Positions 1 to 7,034 of a DNA stretch of 64,000 nt are shown here, one piece after another (the stretch's first letter is position 1; each line of letters begins with the position of its first letter). The translations under genes were made by a program, and so were the position numbers. Below the pieces are notes generated by a model. The model saw only the letters and a program-made list of their open reading frames with translations, did no database searches and was not told where the DNA came from. This DNA is from Prevotella sp. (GTDB taxonomy: Bacteria > Bacteroidota > Bacteroidia > Bacteroidales > Bacteroidaceae), in the NCBI GenBank assembly GCA_016291495.1, contig JAEEXI010000004.1, positions 62,001 through 126,000 of the forward strand, in the 5' to 3' direction.

Positions 1-380
1 GTGTAGACAATGCTCATGTCGGGATAGTTGTCGTAGATGTTCTTGAGGTTGACAGACCACTGGTCGTAGCGATGTACTTCGTCGAGGTAGAGACGCATGA
101 TGCCGTGCTGGTAGGCCCAATCGACGAGATCCATGAGGGGGTGGGTGGCGAACCAGAGGTCGTCAAGAGAGGCATAGAGGGTCTGATCGACGTCCTGATA
201 GTTTTCAAGGATGTGCTGCAGGAGCATGGTGGTCTTGCCCACGCCACGAGGGCCTTTGATGCCTATGAAGCGGGCATCCCAGTTGATTTGGGAATAGAGA
301 TAACGCTTGAAGCGCAGGTCAATCTTGGAGAGCTTGCGATGATAGGTATCGAACAGGGGCTGTAATTCAACGAGTTCCAT
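1..380 (-). CDS. AAA-family ATPase, C-terminal part outside window
   Basis: The reverse strand reads MELVELQPLFDTYHRKLSKI from the ATG at 380 and runs off the window edge after 126 codons. A Walker A motif (GPRGVGKTT, about residues 44-52) and a Walker B motif (LYLDEVHRY, about residues 96-104) are intact. The short N-terminus followed directly by the P-loop matches the Bacteroidota AAA_14/DUF4143-type ATP-binding proteins, often linked to toxin-antitoxin or defence functions, but the diagnostic C-terminal domain is not visible. A consensus promoter lies just upstream. The AAA ATPase call is firm; the subfamily is inferred. Confidence 0.8.
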   Translation of the reverse strand, partial: MELVELQPLFDTYHRKLSKIDLRFKRYLYSQINWDARFIGIKGPRGVGKTTMLLQHILENYQDVDQTLYASLDDLWFATHPLMDLVDWAYQHGIMRLYLDEVHRYDQWSVNLKNIYDNYPDMSIVY

Positions 381-421
381 ATTTGTAGGGTTTTAATTTT
401 TGACTTCGCAGTTTTACACCG

Positions 422-452
422 CAAAGATACTATTTATATTTTAAACTGCAAA
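422..452 (-). promoter_or_regulatory. Bacteroidota-type promoter for the AAA ATPase
   Basis: On the minus strand TTTG (452-449) is followed by a 19-base spacer and TATCTTTG (429-422), an exact match to the TTTG / TAnnTTTG consensus of the primary Bacteroidota sigma factor. The start codon is about 42 bases downstream. Confidence 0.8.
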
Positions 453-540
453 GGAAAAGCAAATTTTTGTAGTTGAAAATGTAAAAATATGGCAATTCAG
501 AAAAAATGTAAAAAAAAGGAGGATTTCTCGGGAAAAAGTT

Positions 541-569
541 GTATCTTTACAGCATGAATCTAAAACAAT
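541..569 (+). promoter_or_regulatory. -7 box and leader motif shared by SOD and flavodiiron genes
   Basis: GTATCTTTACAGCATGAATC followed by TAAAACAA sits directly before the SOD start. The same block with two mismatches precedes the flavodiiron gene on the minus strand (11250-11223), and a weaker copy lies at 3589-3615. It contains a TAnnTTTA -7-like box, but no clear TTTG lies at the right distance upstream. The shared leader suggests co-regulation of two oxygen-defence genes. Confidence 0.5.
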
Positions 570-576
570 AAAATGT

Positions 577-1164
577 ATGGGAAAGTTTGAATTGATGGCA
601 TTGCCGTATGCGATAGATGCGCTGGAGCCGGTGATTAGCAGACAGACGCTGGAGTTTCATCATGGGAAGCATCTGGCGGGATATGTGAATAACCTCAACG
701 GACTGTTGCCTGGAAGCGGATTCGAGGAGGATTCGCTAAAGGAGATCGTGATGAAGGCCTCTGGCGGCATACTGAATAATGCTGGGCAGATACTGAACCA
801 CAATCTGTACTTCGGGCAGTTTACAGCGCCTAAGGCTGACAATGCGCCTACGGGTAAATTGGCTGAGGCCATCGTGCGCGACTTCGGATCGTTCGAGGCG
901 TTTAAGGAGGGGTTCCAGAAAGCAGGGACTACACTCTTTGGCTCTGGTTGGGTGTGGCTGTCAGCAGACAAGGATGGTAAGCTGGTGATTACGCAGGAAG
1001 CGAATGCTGCGAACCCGGTACAGAAGGGGCTGAAACCATTGCTGACTTTCGATGTGTGGGAGCATGCGTATTATCTGGACTATCAGAACCGCCGTCCTGA
1101 TCACCTGACTGCACTGTGGCAGATTATTGATTGGGAAGTAATAGAAAGCAGGCTTTCTAAGTGA
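577..1164 (+). CDS. sodB: Superoxide dismutase, Fe/Mn family
   Basis: The 195-residue cytosolic enzyme dismutates superoxide to peroxide and oxygen. The four metal ligands of the family are present: His28 (in FHHGKH), His75 (in ILNHNLYF), Asp159 and His163 (in TFDVWEHAY). Gln71 in the NNAGQ context is the position typical of iron or cambialistic enzymes. Length is normal for a single-domain Fe/Mn SOD. The ATG at 577 gives the best N-terminus; ATG 595 would start closer to the conserved ALPYA. Rubrerythrin lies downstream and a flavodiiron protein is nearby, forming an oxygen-defence group. Confidence 0.96.
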   Translation: MGKFELMALPYAIDALEPVISRQTLEFHHGKHLAGYVNNLNGLLPGSGFEEDSLKEIVMKASGGILNNAGQILNHNLYFGQFTAPKADNAPTGKLAEAIVRDFGSFEAFKEGFQKAGTTLFGSGWVWLSADKDGKLVITQEANAANPVQKGLKPLLTFDVWEHAYYLDYQNRRPDHLTALWQIIDWEVIESRLSK

Positions 1165-1179
1165 AAAGCAATTTGTAAA

Positions 1180-1256
1180 GTTTACAGTTGATAGTTTAGA
1201 GTTTAAAGTCAGTTTTTAACGGTAAACAGTAAACAGTAAACCGTAAACGGTAAACT
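1180..1256 (+). repeat. Heptad array, GTTTANA then GTAAACN units
   Basis: After the SOD stop come four GTTKANA-type heptads (1180-1207), a short irregular stretch, and five contiguous exact heptads GTAAACA, GTAAACA, GTAAACC, GTAAACG, GTAAACT (1222-1256). The two halves are near-inverted copies (GTTTAC/GTAAAC). No ORF uses this sequence. The same unit recurs at 3637-3671. Confidence 0.85.
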
Positions 1257-1316
1257 AACTCGACATTCGCAAGTAAGACTTGCTCAGTCTTAGAGGTGAG
1301 TGGAGAGAGGTAAGAG
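1256..1316 (+). repeat. 61-bp dispersed repeat, copy 1
   Basis: The 61 bases are identical to 6943-7003. The element starts TAACTCGACATTCGC, contains a perfect 7-bp hairpin (TAAGACT, loop TGCTC, AGTCTTA at 1274-1292), and ends in AGAGGTA-type heptads. Each copy follows a different heptad array, GTAAACN here and GTGAAGA in the other copy. Confidence 0.9.
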
Positions 1317-1411
1317 GTAAGAGAATAGCTGGATAAACTTAGAAAAATATAGGTAAAATGGAGTGTCAGAAGTAATCTCTCACCTCTCACCACTTACCTC
1401 TCACCTCTTGA
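1292..1411. repeat. Inverted pair of heptad arrays before rubrerythrin
   Basis: AGAGGTG, AGTGGAG, AGAGGTA, AGAGGTA (1292-1319) face CTCTCAC, CTCTCAC, CACTTAC, CTCTCAC, CTCTTGA (1377-1411). The arms are near reverse complements separated by about 57 bases, so this region could fold as a long hairpin in the rubrerythrin leader. With the arrays at 1180-1256 it fills the 299-base gap between SOD and rubrerythrin. Confidence 0.8.
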
Positions 1412-1463
1412 AAGTTGAGAATGTGAAACATGCGAAACTTGAATCAATTAACATTATAAAATT

Positions 1464-2006
1464 ATGAAAGAACTGAAAGGAACAAAGACCGAGCAGAACC
1501 TCAAGGAGGCTTTTGCTGGTGAGAGTATGGCAAGGAACAAGTACACGTATTTTGCTTCTAAGGCCAAGAAGGATGGATTTGTGCAGATTGCTGCTATCTT
1601 TGAAGAGACGGCTGCCAACGAGAAGGAACATGCCAAGATGTGGTATAAGTACCTGAATGGCGGTAGCGTGAGCGATACAAAGACAAACTTGGCTGATGCA
1701 GCCAATGGCGAGAACTTCGAGTGGACGGACATGTATGCGCGTATGGCCAAGGAGGCTCGCGAAGAGGGCTTTGAGGAGATTGCAGAGAAGTTCGAATTGG
1801 TGGGTGCCATCGAGAAGCACCACGAGGAGCGCTATCGTAAGTTACTGAAGAACATCGAGGATGCCATTGTCTTCTCGCGTGAGGGCGATGTCATCTGGCA
1901 GTGCAGCAACTGCGGACATATCGTCATTGGCAAGAAAGCTCCAGAGGTTTGTCCCGTGTGTGACCATCCGCAGAGCTACTTCCAGATTAAGGCGGAGAAC
2001 TTTTGA
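1464..2006 (+). CDS. rbr: Rubrerythrin
   Basis: A 180-residue peroxide-reducing di-iron protein of the anaerobe cytoplasm. The N-terminal ferritin-like four-helix domain shows the carboxylate motifs [26 protein letters not shown] and [10 protein letters not shown]. The C-terminal rubredoxin-like domain has paired cysteines CSNCG and CPVCD with the usual WQCSNCGH...GKKAPEVCP spacing. Length is typical. The stop codon TGA is the first unit boundary of a TTGAGAA array that fills the gap to the next gene. Confidence 0.97.
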   Translation: MKELKGTKTEQNLKEAFAGESMARNKYTYFASKAKKDGFVQIAAIFEETAANEKEHAKMWYKYLNGGSVSDTKTNLADAANGENFEWTDMYARMAKEAREEGFEEIAEKFELVGAIEKHHEERYRKLLKNIEDAIVFSREGDVIWQCSNCGHIVIGKKAPEVCPVCDHPQSYFQIKAENF

Positions 2007-2128
2007 GAATTGAGAATTGAGAATTGATAATTGAGAATTGAGAATTGATAATTGATAATTGAGAATTGATAATTGATAATTGATAATTGATAATTGAGAA
2101 TTGATAATTGAGAATTGATAATTGAGAA
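2003..2128 (+). repeat. 18-unit TTGAGAA/TTGATAA heptad array
   Basis: Eighteen contiguous 7-mers in register, each TTGAGAA or TTGATAA, span exactly 126 bases. The array begins within the rubrerythrin stop codon and ends two bases before the ATG of the four-helix-bundle gene. There are no spacers, so this is not a CRISPR. The inverted counterpart lies immediately after that gene. Confidence 0.95.
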
Positions 2129-2130
2129 TT

Positions 2131-2487
2131 ATGGCTAACGCAATACAGGATAAAAGTCGGGCATTCGCTATACGGATTATCAACTGCTATAAATATCTTG
2201 ATAAAGAAAAACGTGAGCGAATCATGTCGAAGCAGCTTTTGCGCTGTGGTACCAGTATCGGAGCCAACACACGGGAAAGCAAGAATGCGCAATCGCGTAT
2301 GGACTTCCTGAACAAACTAAATATAGCTTTAAAAGAGGCTGATGAGACAGAATACTGGCTTGACCTCCTTCATGCAACTAATTATCTGGATGACAGTATG
2401 TATGAGTCTATAAATTCGGACTGTGAAGAACTTATCAAATTGTTGACGTCCATTATCAAAAAAATCAAAGAGACAAGCGATAAATAA
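2131..2487 (+). CDS. Four-helix bundle protein, 23S rRNA intervening-sequence (S23/IVP) family
   Basis: A 118-residue, mostly helical protein starting MANAIQDKSRAFAIRIINCY, with the conserved LLRCGTSIGANTRESKNAQS block and the DFLNKLNIALKEADETEYWL helix of the IVP family. Known homologues are encoded inside 23S rRNA intervening sequences, and the Avd accessory protein of diversity-generating retroelements shares the fold. No rRNA or reverse transcriptase is present here. ATG 2131 is preferred over the TTG at 2122, which lies inside the repeat array. The gene is bracketed by inverted heptad arrays that abut both ends, giving a cassette-like structure. Its role here is unknown. Confidence 0.9.
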   Translation: MANAIQDKSRAFAIRIINCYKYLDKEKRERIMSKQLLRCGTSIGANTRESKNAQSRMDFLNKLNIALKEADETEYWLDLLHATNYLDDSMYESINSDCEELIKLLTSIIKKIKETSDK

Positions 2488-2536
2488 TTGTCAATTTTCA
2501 ATTCTCAATTATCAATTCTCAATTCTCAATTTTCAA
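2488..2536 (-). repeat. 7-unit TTGAGAA-type array, inverted
   Basis: Directly after the TAA stop (2485-2487) come TTGTCAA, TTTTCAA, TTCTCAA, TTATCAA, TTCTCAA, TTCTCAA, TTTTCAA. This is the reverse complement of the unit at 2003-2128. It ends eight bases before the next ATG. Confidence 0.93.
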
Positions 2537-2544
2537 TTAAACAA

Positions 2545-3336
2545 ATGAGCGCTACGGAAATCATCGCGTATATGGAATCGCTGCAGAATGAGGAGCAGCG
2601 AAGGATACTCATGGGGTTCTTTAAGACGGGACCAGGTGAGTATGGTGAGGGTGATGAGTTTCTGGGACTGAAGGTGCCACAGACACGTGAGGTGGTGAAG
2701 TTAGCATTGACCATTGACCATGAACCATTGACCTTGAGCGAGGTGCCTGAGTTACTGATGTCGAAATGGCATGAGGTGAGGCTCTGCGGTTTGCTGATTC
2801 TGGTGGCGAAGTTTGAGAAACTGGCCACTAAACGACTGGTGAATGACGAGAAGGCCATCCGTGGTCGCGACGAGATCCTAACCATGTACCTCCAATATGC
2901 TGAGCAGGCAAACAACTGGGATTTGGTGGATTTGTCTGCTCCGAAGATATTGGGGCATTGGCTACTGTTGCCAACAAACCTGACCCCCACCCAGACCTCC
3001 CCAGGGGGAGGAGATGTAAAGCGGCAGGTGCTGGATGAACTGGCCCAGAGCGATAACCTCTGGAAACAACGGATGAGTATCGTCTGCTCGTGGAAGACCT
3101 CGCAGATGGGCGACCCGTCATGGTGTTTGCGTTATGCTGAGATACATCTGCATCATCCGCATGACCTCATGCACAAGGCTGTGGGGTGGATGCTCCGTGA
3201 GATGGGTAAACGATGCTCAATGGACTTGTTAAGAGACTTTCTTCGCCAGCATGCTCATAAGATGCCTCGCACCATGCTCCGCTATGCTATTGAAAAGATG
3301 TCCGAGCAGGAACGACAGTATTGGATGACCATATAG
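2545..3336 (+). CDS. DNA alkylation repair protein, AlkD-like HEAT-repeat family
   Basis: A 263-residue helical repeat protein. The conserved motifs FFKTGPGEYGEGDEFLGLKV near the N-terminus, NNWDLVDLSAP in the middle, and the C-terminal KAVGWMLREMG match the AlkD/AlkC-like glycosylase superfamily. AlkD members excise N3- and N7-alkylated purines. Start ATG 2545 skips an in-frame TTN-rich extension that is only translated repeat array. Two repeat insertions lie in frame: TTGACCA heptads (2707-2734, peptide LTIDHEPLTL) and a GC-rich palindrome (2996-3011, peptide PTQTSPGGG). Confidence 0.88.
   Translation: MSATEIIAYMESLQNEEQRRILMGFFKTGPGEYGEGDEFLGLKVPQTREVVKLALTIDHEPLTLSEVPELLMSKWHEVRLCGLLILVAKFEKLATKRLVNDEKAIRGRDEILTMYLQYAEQANNWDLVDLSAPKILGHWLLLPTNLTPTQTSPGGGDVKRQVLDELAQSDNLWKQRMSIVCSWKTSQMGDPSWCLRYAEIHLHHPHDLMHKAVGWMLREMGKRCSMDLLRDFLRQHAHKMPRTMLRYAIEKMSEQERQYWMTI
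2707..2734 (+). repeat. In-frame TTGACCA heptads in the AlkD-like gene
   Basis: TTGACCA, TTGACCA, TGAACCA, TTGACCT are in register within the coding sequence. A very similar array, TTGAACA/TTGACCA, occurs in the flavodiiron gene at 10664-10691. Confidence 0.75.
2996..3011. repeat. GC-rich palindrome inside the AlkD-like gene
   Basis: CCTCCCC and GGGGAGG form a 7-bp stem around a short loop, preceded by a C-rich tract. Codons here give PTQTSPGGG, a proline/glycine stretch unlike the helical protein around it, consistent with an inserted palindromic repeat. Confidence 0.55.
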
Positions 3337-3371
3337 TGTATGAAAGACTATTCATCTTTGGGAACCGGAAG

Positions 3372-3441
3372 ATGTCTGATGTCTGATGTAATAAGGCTGA
3401 TGTATGATGGAAGAAGGAAGATGTAAGATGGGAAATGTCAA
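3372..3441 (+). repeat. ATGTCTG-type heptad array, 10 units
   Basis: Ten 7-mers in register, mostly ATGNNNG (ATGTCTG, ATGTCTG, ATGTAAT, AAGGCTG, ATGTATG, ATGGAAG, AAGGAAG, ATGTAAG, ATGGGAA, ATGTCAA). It occupies the first third of the 335-base gap between the AlkD-like and glycerate kinase genes. Confidence 0.75.
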
Positions 3442-3494
3442 CTTTTTAGTGAATTATTTGTGTTAAAAACCGTAAATATTGAACTCCCAATTAT

Positions 3495-3593
3495 ATGCAG
3501 TTCTTATTGAATTTGGAACCAGAAGAGATTGTCTTGAAACCAATTGATGTGAATGCAGTAAATGCATTGGCGAGTGAGATTATAAAAGTGTGA
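3495..3593 (+). CDS. Possible 32-residue small ORF or gene remnant
   Basis: An ATG-TGA frame encodes MQFLLNLEPEEIVLKPIDVN followed by AVNALASEIIKV. Composition looks coding-like rather than repeat-derived, but there is no recognised family, no clear promoter and no ribosome site. It may be the tail of a decayed gene. Confidence 0.25.
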   Translation: MQFLLNLEPEEIVLKPIDVNAVNALASEIIKV

Positions 3594-3636
3594 TTTCGCA
3601 ACATGAATCTAAAACTTGAAATAGAAAAGGTTATAG

Positions 3637-3671
3637 GTAAACAGTAAACGGTAAACAGTAAACAATAAACC
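3637..3671 (+). repeat. GTAAACA heptad array abutting the glycerate kinase start
   Basis: GTAAACA, GTAAACG, GTAAACA, GTAAACA, ATAAACC run in register and end on the base before the ATG at 3672, so the array itself forms the translation-initiation region. Confidence 0.9.
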
Positions 3672-4742
3672 ATGATGAGCGCTAAGAAAATCATCGTAGC
3701 AATTGATTCGTTCAAGGGGTGTCTGACATCGGTTGAGGCTAATCAGGCGGCTGCTCAGGGTGTTCTTGCGAGGATGCCTGAGGCTCAGGTGGTGCAGGTA
3801 CCTGTGAGCGATGGGGGAGAAGGATGGCTGGAATCATGGGGACAGGTTCATGATTCTGGCCAGAATCAAGCAACCTGTCCCCGTGATTCTGAGATAGTTG
3901 AGGTGAATGTAAAAGACCCGCTGATGCGACCCATCGTGGCGCAGTATTTGGTGAAGGGTGATACGGCTGTAATAGAGATCGCCAAAGCGAGTGGCCTTAC
4001 ACTACTCAAACCAGAAGAACGCGACCCAATGGTAGCCACGAGCTATGGCACAGGTCAACTTATTGTGGATGCTGTCAGAAAAGGCTGTAAGCACATCATC
4101 GTAGGACTTGGCGGAAGTGCCACCAGCGATTGCGGAATAGGGATGCTTGAAGCAATTGATCATGCAAAATTGATAATTGATAATGATGTGCGCTTCACGA
4201 TAGCGACAGATGTGACTAATCCGCTCTGTAGCGAGAATGGGGCTGCGTTTGTTTTCGCGCCTCAAAAAGGGGCGACACCAGAAATGGTTGAGGCTCTTGA
4301 TGCTCGTGCCAAACGGTTTGCGGAGGCTTCTACCGAGCATCTGGGTCGTGATTGCCAAAATATGCCTGGGGCAGGTGCAGCAGGTGGTATGGGCTATGCT
4401 TTCCTGCAATACCTGCATGCGGAGTGCCGTTCTGGCATCGACCTCCTGTTAGACACCATCCATTTCGACGATCTGCTGCAGGATGCTAACCTCGTCATCA
4501 CAGGCGAAGGCTCTGCTGACCGCCAGACACTGATGGGAAAGTTGCCCTTTGGTATCTTGCAACGTGCCCAAAAGCACGGCATTCCCGTCATGCTCATAGC
4601 CGGTCGCCTAGCTGATGAACAACAACTCCTCGATGCAGGCTTCTCTCGTCTTGCCTGCATCAACCCTCCTGGTTTACCCCTCGAAATCGCGATGCAACCA
4701 GAAACAGCAAAAGAAAACATCAGAAAAACAGTAAGAATATGA
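3672..4742 (+). CDS. glxK: Glycerate kinase, GarK/GlxK family
   Basis: A 356-residue enzyme phosphorylating D-glycerate. Family signatures include the N-terminal KIIVAIDSFKGCLTSVEAN, VPVSDGGEGW, the GLGGSATSDCGIGML glycine-rich loop, GAGAAGGMGYAFL and VITGEGSADRQTLMGK. It is slightly longer than usual because an inverted-repeat element (3831-3889) is read in frame between the DGGEG motif and VNVKDPLMRP, adding peptide around GQVHDSGQNQATCPRDSE. A short TTGATAA pair (4170-4183) is also translated. Two adjacent ATG codons are possible starts. The stop overlaps the next start by four bases, implying translational coupling. Confidence 0.93.
   Translation: MMSAKKIIVAIDSFKGCLTSVEANQAAAQGVLARMPEAQVVQVPVSDGGEGWLESWGQVHDSGQNQATCPRDSEIVEVNVKDPLMRPIVAQYLVKGDTAVIEIAKASGLTLLKPEERDPMVATSYGTGQLIVDAVRKGCKHIIVGLGGSATSDCGIGMLEAIDHAKLIIDNDVRFTIATDVTNPLCSENGAAFVFAPQKGATPEMVEALDARAKRFAEASTEHLGRDCQNMPGAGAAGGMGYAFLQYLHAECRSGIDLLLDTIHFDDLLQDANLVITGEGSADRQTLMGKLPFGILQRAQKHGIPVMLIAGRLADEQQLLDAGFSRLACINPPGLPLEIAMQPETAKENIRKTVRI
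3831..3889. repeat. REPIN-like inverted repeat inside glycerate kinase
   Basis: An 18-base arm (GAATCATGGGGACAGGTT, 3831-3848) is matched by its reverse complement at 3872-3889 with one mismatch. The centre is itself an 18-base perfect palindrome, TGATTCTGGCCAGAATCA (3851-3868). The GGGGACAG...CTGTCCCC arms resemble REP sequences mobilised by Y1/RAYT transposases. No such transposase is in the window. Confidence 0.8.
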
Positions 4743-5407
4743 AAAACGTGGAGATACATCGTTGTCCAGAGCTGATGGACTACATCCAGGAGGTGGGGTT
4801 CCTCCCTTTGCTGGATAGTGGGATTCGAGGCTACTCGGCAGAGGAGGTGGTTGATGAGGATAATCGCTACGTGGTATTTGATGATGGCGGTTGGGACTGG
4901 CCATTGTGGAAATGGAAAGGCCCTATCGTCACTGAGGGACGCTGCGTCTATGGCAAGTTCTTTGCCGGCAAAGCGGGCTTTGTGAGCAAAGACTGGTGGC
5001 CCGACCTATGCAACTATCGTCGTGCTTCGAGACCTGCGCCTGCTGAGGGCTCTATCGAAGAGGCTATCCTGTTGACACTGGCTGAGCATGGTAGTCTGAT
5101 CACCCGTGAATTGCGTGCTGCCTGCGGCTTTGACGGTCCTAAGATGCGTTCGAAATTCGATGGTTATGTCACGCGTCTGCAGATGGCCTGTCGCATTGTC
5201 ACGGAGGACTTTGTGTATCCTACTGACAAACATGGACGTGAATACGGCTGGGGTTGGTCACTATTGACTACCCCCGAATTGCTATTGGGTCGCGAGATGT
5301 GTCAATGTGAGCGCACGCCTCAGGAGTCATTCGAGCGAATGAAGGCACATCTTAGCAAGTTATTGCCAGAGGCAACAGACAAACAGATTGAAAAACTCAT
5401 CAAGTAG
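4739..5407 (+). CDS. AlkZ-related winged-helix protein, putative
   Basis: A 222-residue protein with the N-terminal signature CPELMDYIQEVGFLPLLDSG, a tryptophan-rich segment (GGWDWPLWKWKGPI), and a helical segment about residues 110-160 (EEAILLTLAEHGSLITRELR) that looks like a winged helix. This resembles the AlkZ-related family of Bacteroidota, distant from the AlkZ/YcaQ crosslink-repair glycosylases. Catalytic residues cannot be assigned by eye. It overlaps glycerate kinase by four bases (ATGA). Two DNA-repair-like genes thus flank the kinase. Confidence 0.6.
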   Translation: MKNVEIHRCPELMDYIQEVGFLPLLDSGIRGYSAEEVVDEDNRYVVFDDGGWDWPLWKWKGPIVTEGRCVYGKFFAGKAGFVSKDWWPDLCNYRRASRPAPAEGSIEEAILLTLAEHGSLITRELRAACGFDGPKMRSKFDGYVTRLQMACRIVTEDFVYPTDKHGREYGWGWSLLTTPELLLGREMCQCERTPQESFERMKAHLSKLLPEATDKQIEKLIK

Positions 5408-5408
5408 C

Positions 5409-6923
5409 ATGAGCATCAAGACGATTATACTAATCATAACGACAACGATGATGATAAACGTATGTAAGGGCCAGTCGCAGGCTCCTGTGGTGAGGCCGGC
5501 AACACAAGCGAACCGATTCTATACGGGCGATGCCAGAGAACTGAGCGAGGAGGTGGACAGCCTGCTCTCAATGCACAATTCACAATGCATAATGCATAAT
5601 AATGTGGCAGCGTTGATAGTGCCTCATGCCGGGTATTATTTCTCGGGTAATGTGGCGGCATCAGCATATAAGTCGATAGACCCGAAGAAACAATATAAGC
5701 GAATATTCCTGCTAGGACCGAGTCACCACGAATGGCTTGACGGGGCATCAGTAAACACGGAGGCAGACTATTATGCCACGCCATTGGGCAATGTAAAGGT
5801 AGACCACGAAATGGCTGTTGCTTTAACGAACACGGATAAAACGAATGCTGTATTTCGCTATAGGCCGGAGGCACATGACAGGGAGCATTGCTTGGAGGTG
5901 CAGTTGCCGTTTTTGCAAAGGATGTTTAAGGAGGTAGCACCCATTGTGCCAATCATTATTTCGACGAATGATTACGATAAACTGAAGCGGATAGCGGAGG
6001 TGCTGAAGCCATATTTTACAGACGAGAACCTTTTTGTGATTAGCAGCGACTTCTCGCACTATCCGTCGTATGAGGATGCCTGCGAAGTGGATGCCAAGAC
6101 GGGCAAGGCCATTGAAACGGGCAATGTGGAGGAGTTTATTGCAACTATCAATGCGAATGCACGAAGCGGCAAGCGGAACCTGGCAACGAGTGCCTGCGGC
6201 GAGTTTGCCATCATTACGCTGATGCTGATGCTCGACCAGAACTATGAGGTGAAACACCTGTTGTACCAGAACTCGGGCGACATTAGTGGTGAGCATGATC
6301 GGGTGGTGGGCTATCACTCGTTTGCCATCCTGCGCAACGGACAAAATAGCAGCGGACAAACACGGACGGACACGGACTTCTCTTTATCCGCAGACGAAAA
6401 GAAGGCGCTGAAAGAGATAGCCTTTAATAGCATTCGCGATTCATTGGACGGCAAACGGATTGCGGTAGCAAATTTTTCACTCTTCACTATTCACTCTTCA
6501 CTTAAACAGAAGTGTGGTGCCTTTGTCTCGCTGCATAAGCACGGCCATTTACGTGGTTGTATTGGACACTTTGGTGAGGATTATCCGCTGTATGAGATTG
6601 TGGCAGAGATGGCACGGGCGGCAGCCTTTGAGGATCCGCGGTTCATGCCTGTCACCCGTGATGAACTGAACGACCTCGACATTGAGATTTCTGTACTCAC
6701 GCCTATGCGTCGCATCCAGAGTCTGGACGAGTTTGAACTGCACCGCCACGGCATCTATATCAAGAAGGGCTATCGCAGTGGCACATTCCTGCCACAAGTG
6801 GCTGATGAGGTGAACTGGACGAAGGAGGAGTTTGTGGGACATTGTTCGCAAGATAAGGCCGGACTGGGCTGGGACGGCTGGAAGGACGCAGAACTTTACG
6901 TTTACGAAGCGATTGTATTCTAA
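5409..6923 (+). CDS. amrB-amrA: AmmeMemoRadiSam system fusion: MEMO1 (protein B) plus AMMECR1 (protein A)
   Basis: A 504-residue fusion. Residues about 30-310 are MEMO1-like (VPHAGYYFSGNVAASAYKSI, LGPSHHEWLDG, SSDFSHYPSYEDA, SGDISGEHDRVVGYHSFAIL). Residues about 325-504 are AMMECR1-like (CGAFVSLHKHGHLRGCIGHF, EDPRFMPVTRDEL, LPQVADEVNWTKEEFVGHC). The biochemical role is unknown. The N-terminus IKTIILIITTTMMINVCKGQ looks like a signal peptide, implying export. ATG 5409 is preferred over upstream TTG 5388, which overlaps the previous gene. Heptads are translated at 5571-5598 (ATGCATA, near the N-terminus) and 6474-6501 (TCTTCAC, near the domain junction). Confidence 0.92.
   Translation: MSIKTIILIITTTMMINVCKGQSQAPVVRPATQANRFYTGDARELSEEVDSLLSMHNSQCIMHNNVAALIVPHAGYYFSGNVAASAYKSIDPKKQYKRIFLLGPSHHEWLDGASVNTEADYYATPLGNVKVDHEMAVALTNTDKTNAVFRYRPEAHDREHCLEVQLPFLQRMFKEVAPIVPIIISTNDYDKLKRIAEVLKPYFTDENLFVISSDFSHYPSYEDACEVDAKTGKAIETGNVEEFIATINANARSGKRNLATSACGEFAIITLMLMLDQNYEVKHLLYQNSGDISGEHDRVVGYHSFAILRNGQNSSGQTRTDTDFSLSADEKKALKEIAFNSIRDSLDGKRIAVANFSLFTIHSSLKQKCGAFVSLHKHGHLRGCIGHFGEDYPLYEIVAEMARAAAFEDPRFMPVTRDELNDLDIEISVLTPMRRIQSLDEFELHRHGIYIKKGYRSGTFLPQVADEVNWTKEEFVGHCSQDKAGLGWDGWKDAELYVYEAIVF
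6461..6508 (-). repeat. In-frame TCTTCAC heptads with conserved end motif
   Basis: On the minus strand GTGAAGA-type heptads run into GTGAAAAATTTGCTACCGC (6480-6462). Translated on the plus strand it gives [16 protein letters not shown] between the MEMO and AMMECR1 domains. The same end motif occurs at 39377-39397, 39748-39766, 53348-53368 and 57421-57440. Confidence 0.85.
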
Positions 6924-7003
6924 GTGAAGAGTGAAGAGTGAATAACTCGACATTCGCAAGTAAGACTTGCTCAGTCTTAGAGGTGAGTGGAGAGAGGTAA
7001 GAG
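6924..7003 (+). repeat. GTGAAGA heptads plus 61-bp dispersed repeat, copy 2
   Basis: GTGAAGA, GTGAAGA, GTGAATA start on the base after the TAA stop of the fusion gene. They run into the 61-base element (6943-7003) identical to 1256-1316, including its 7-bp hairpin. The gap to the radical SAM start is otherwise only 31 bases. Confidence 0.9.
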
Positions 7004-7034
7004 CTAAAGAAACGATTAGCTACCGCAGTAAGAG

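Noticed and set aside
2003..2128. CRISPR array
   Set aside because: Units are contiguous 7-mers without spacers and no cas genes are present.
1842..2292. Two minus-strand ORFs with NYQLSILNSQ-type repeats
   Set aside because: They are the heptad array read in open frames and run antisense to rubrerythrin and the 4HB gene; no promoter or family supports them.
2131..2487. Diversity-generating retroelement (Avd-like protein)
   Set aside because: No reverse transcriptase, template repeat or variable repeat was seen nearby; only the fold family is shared.
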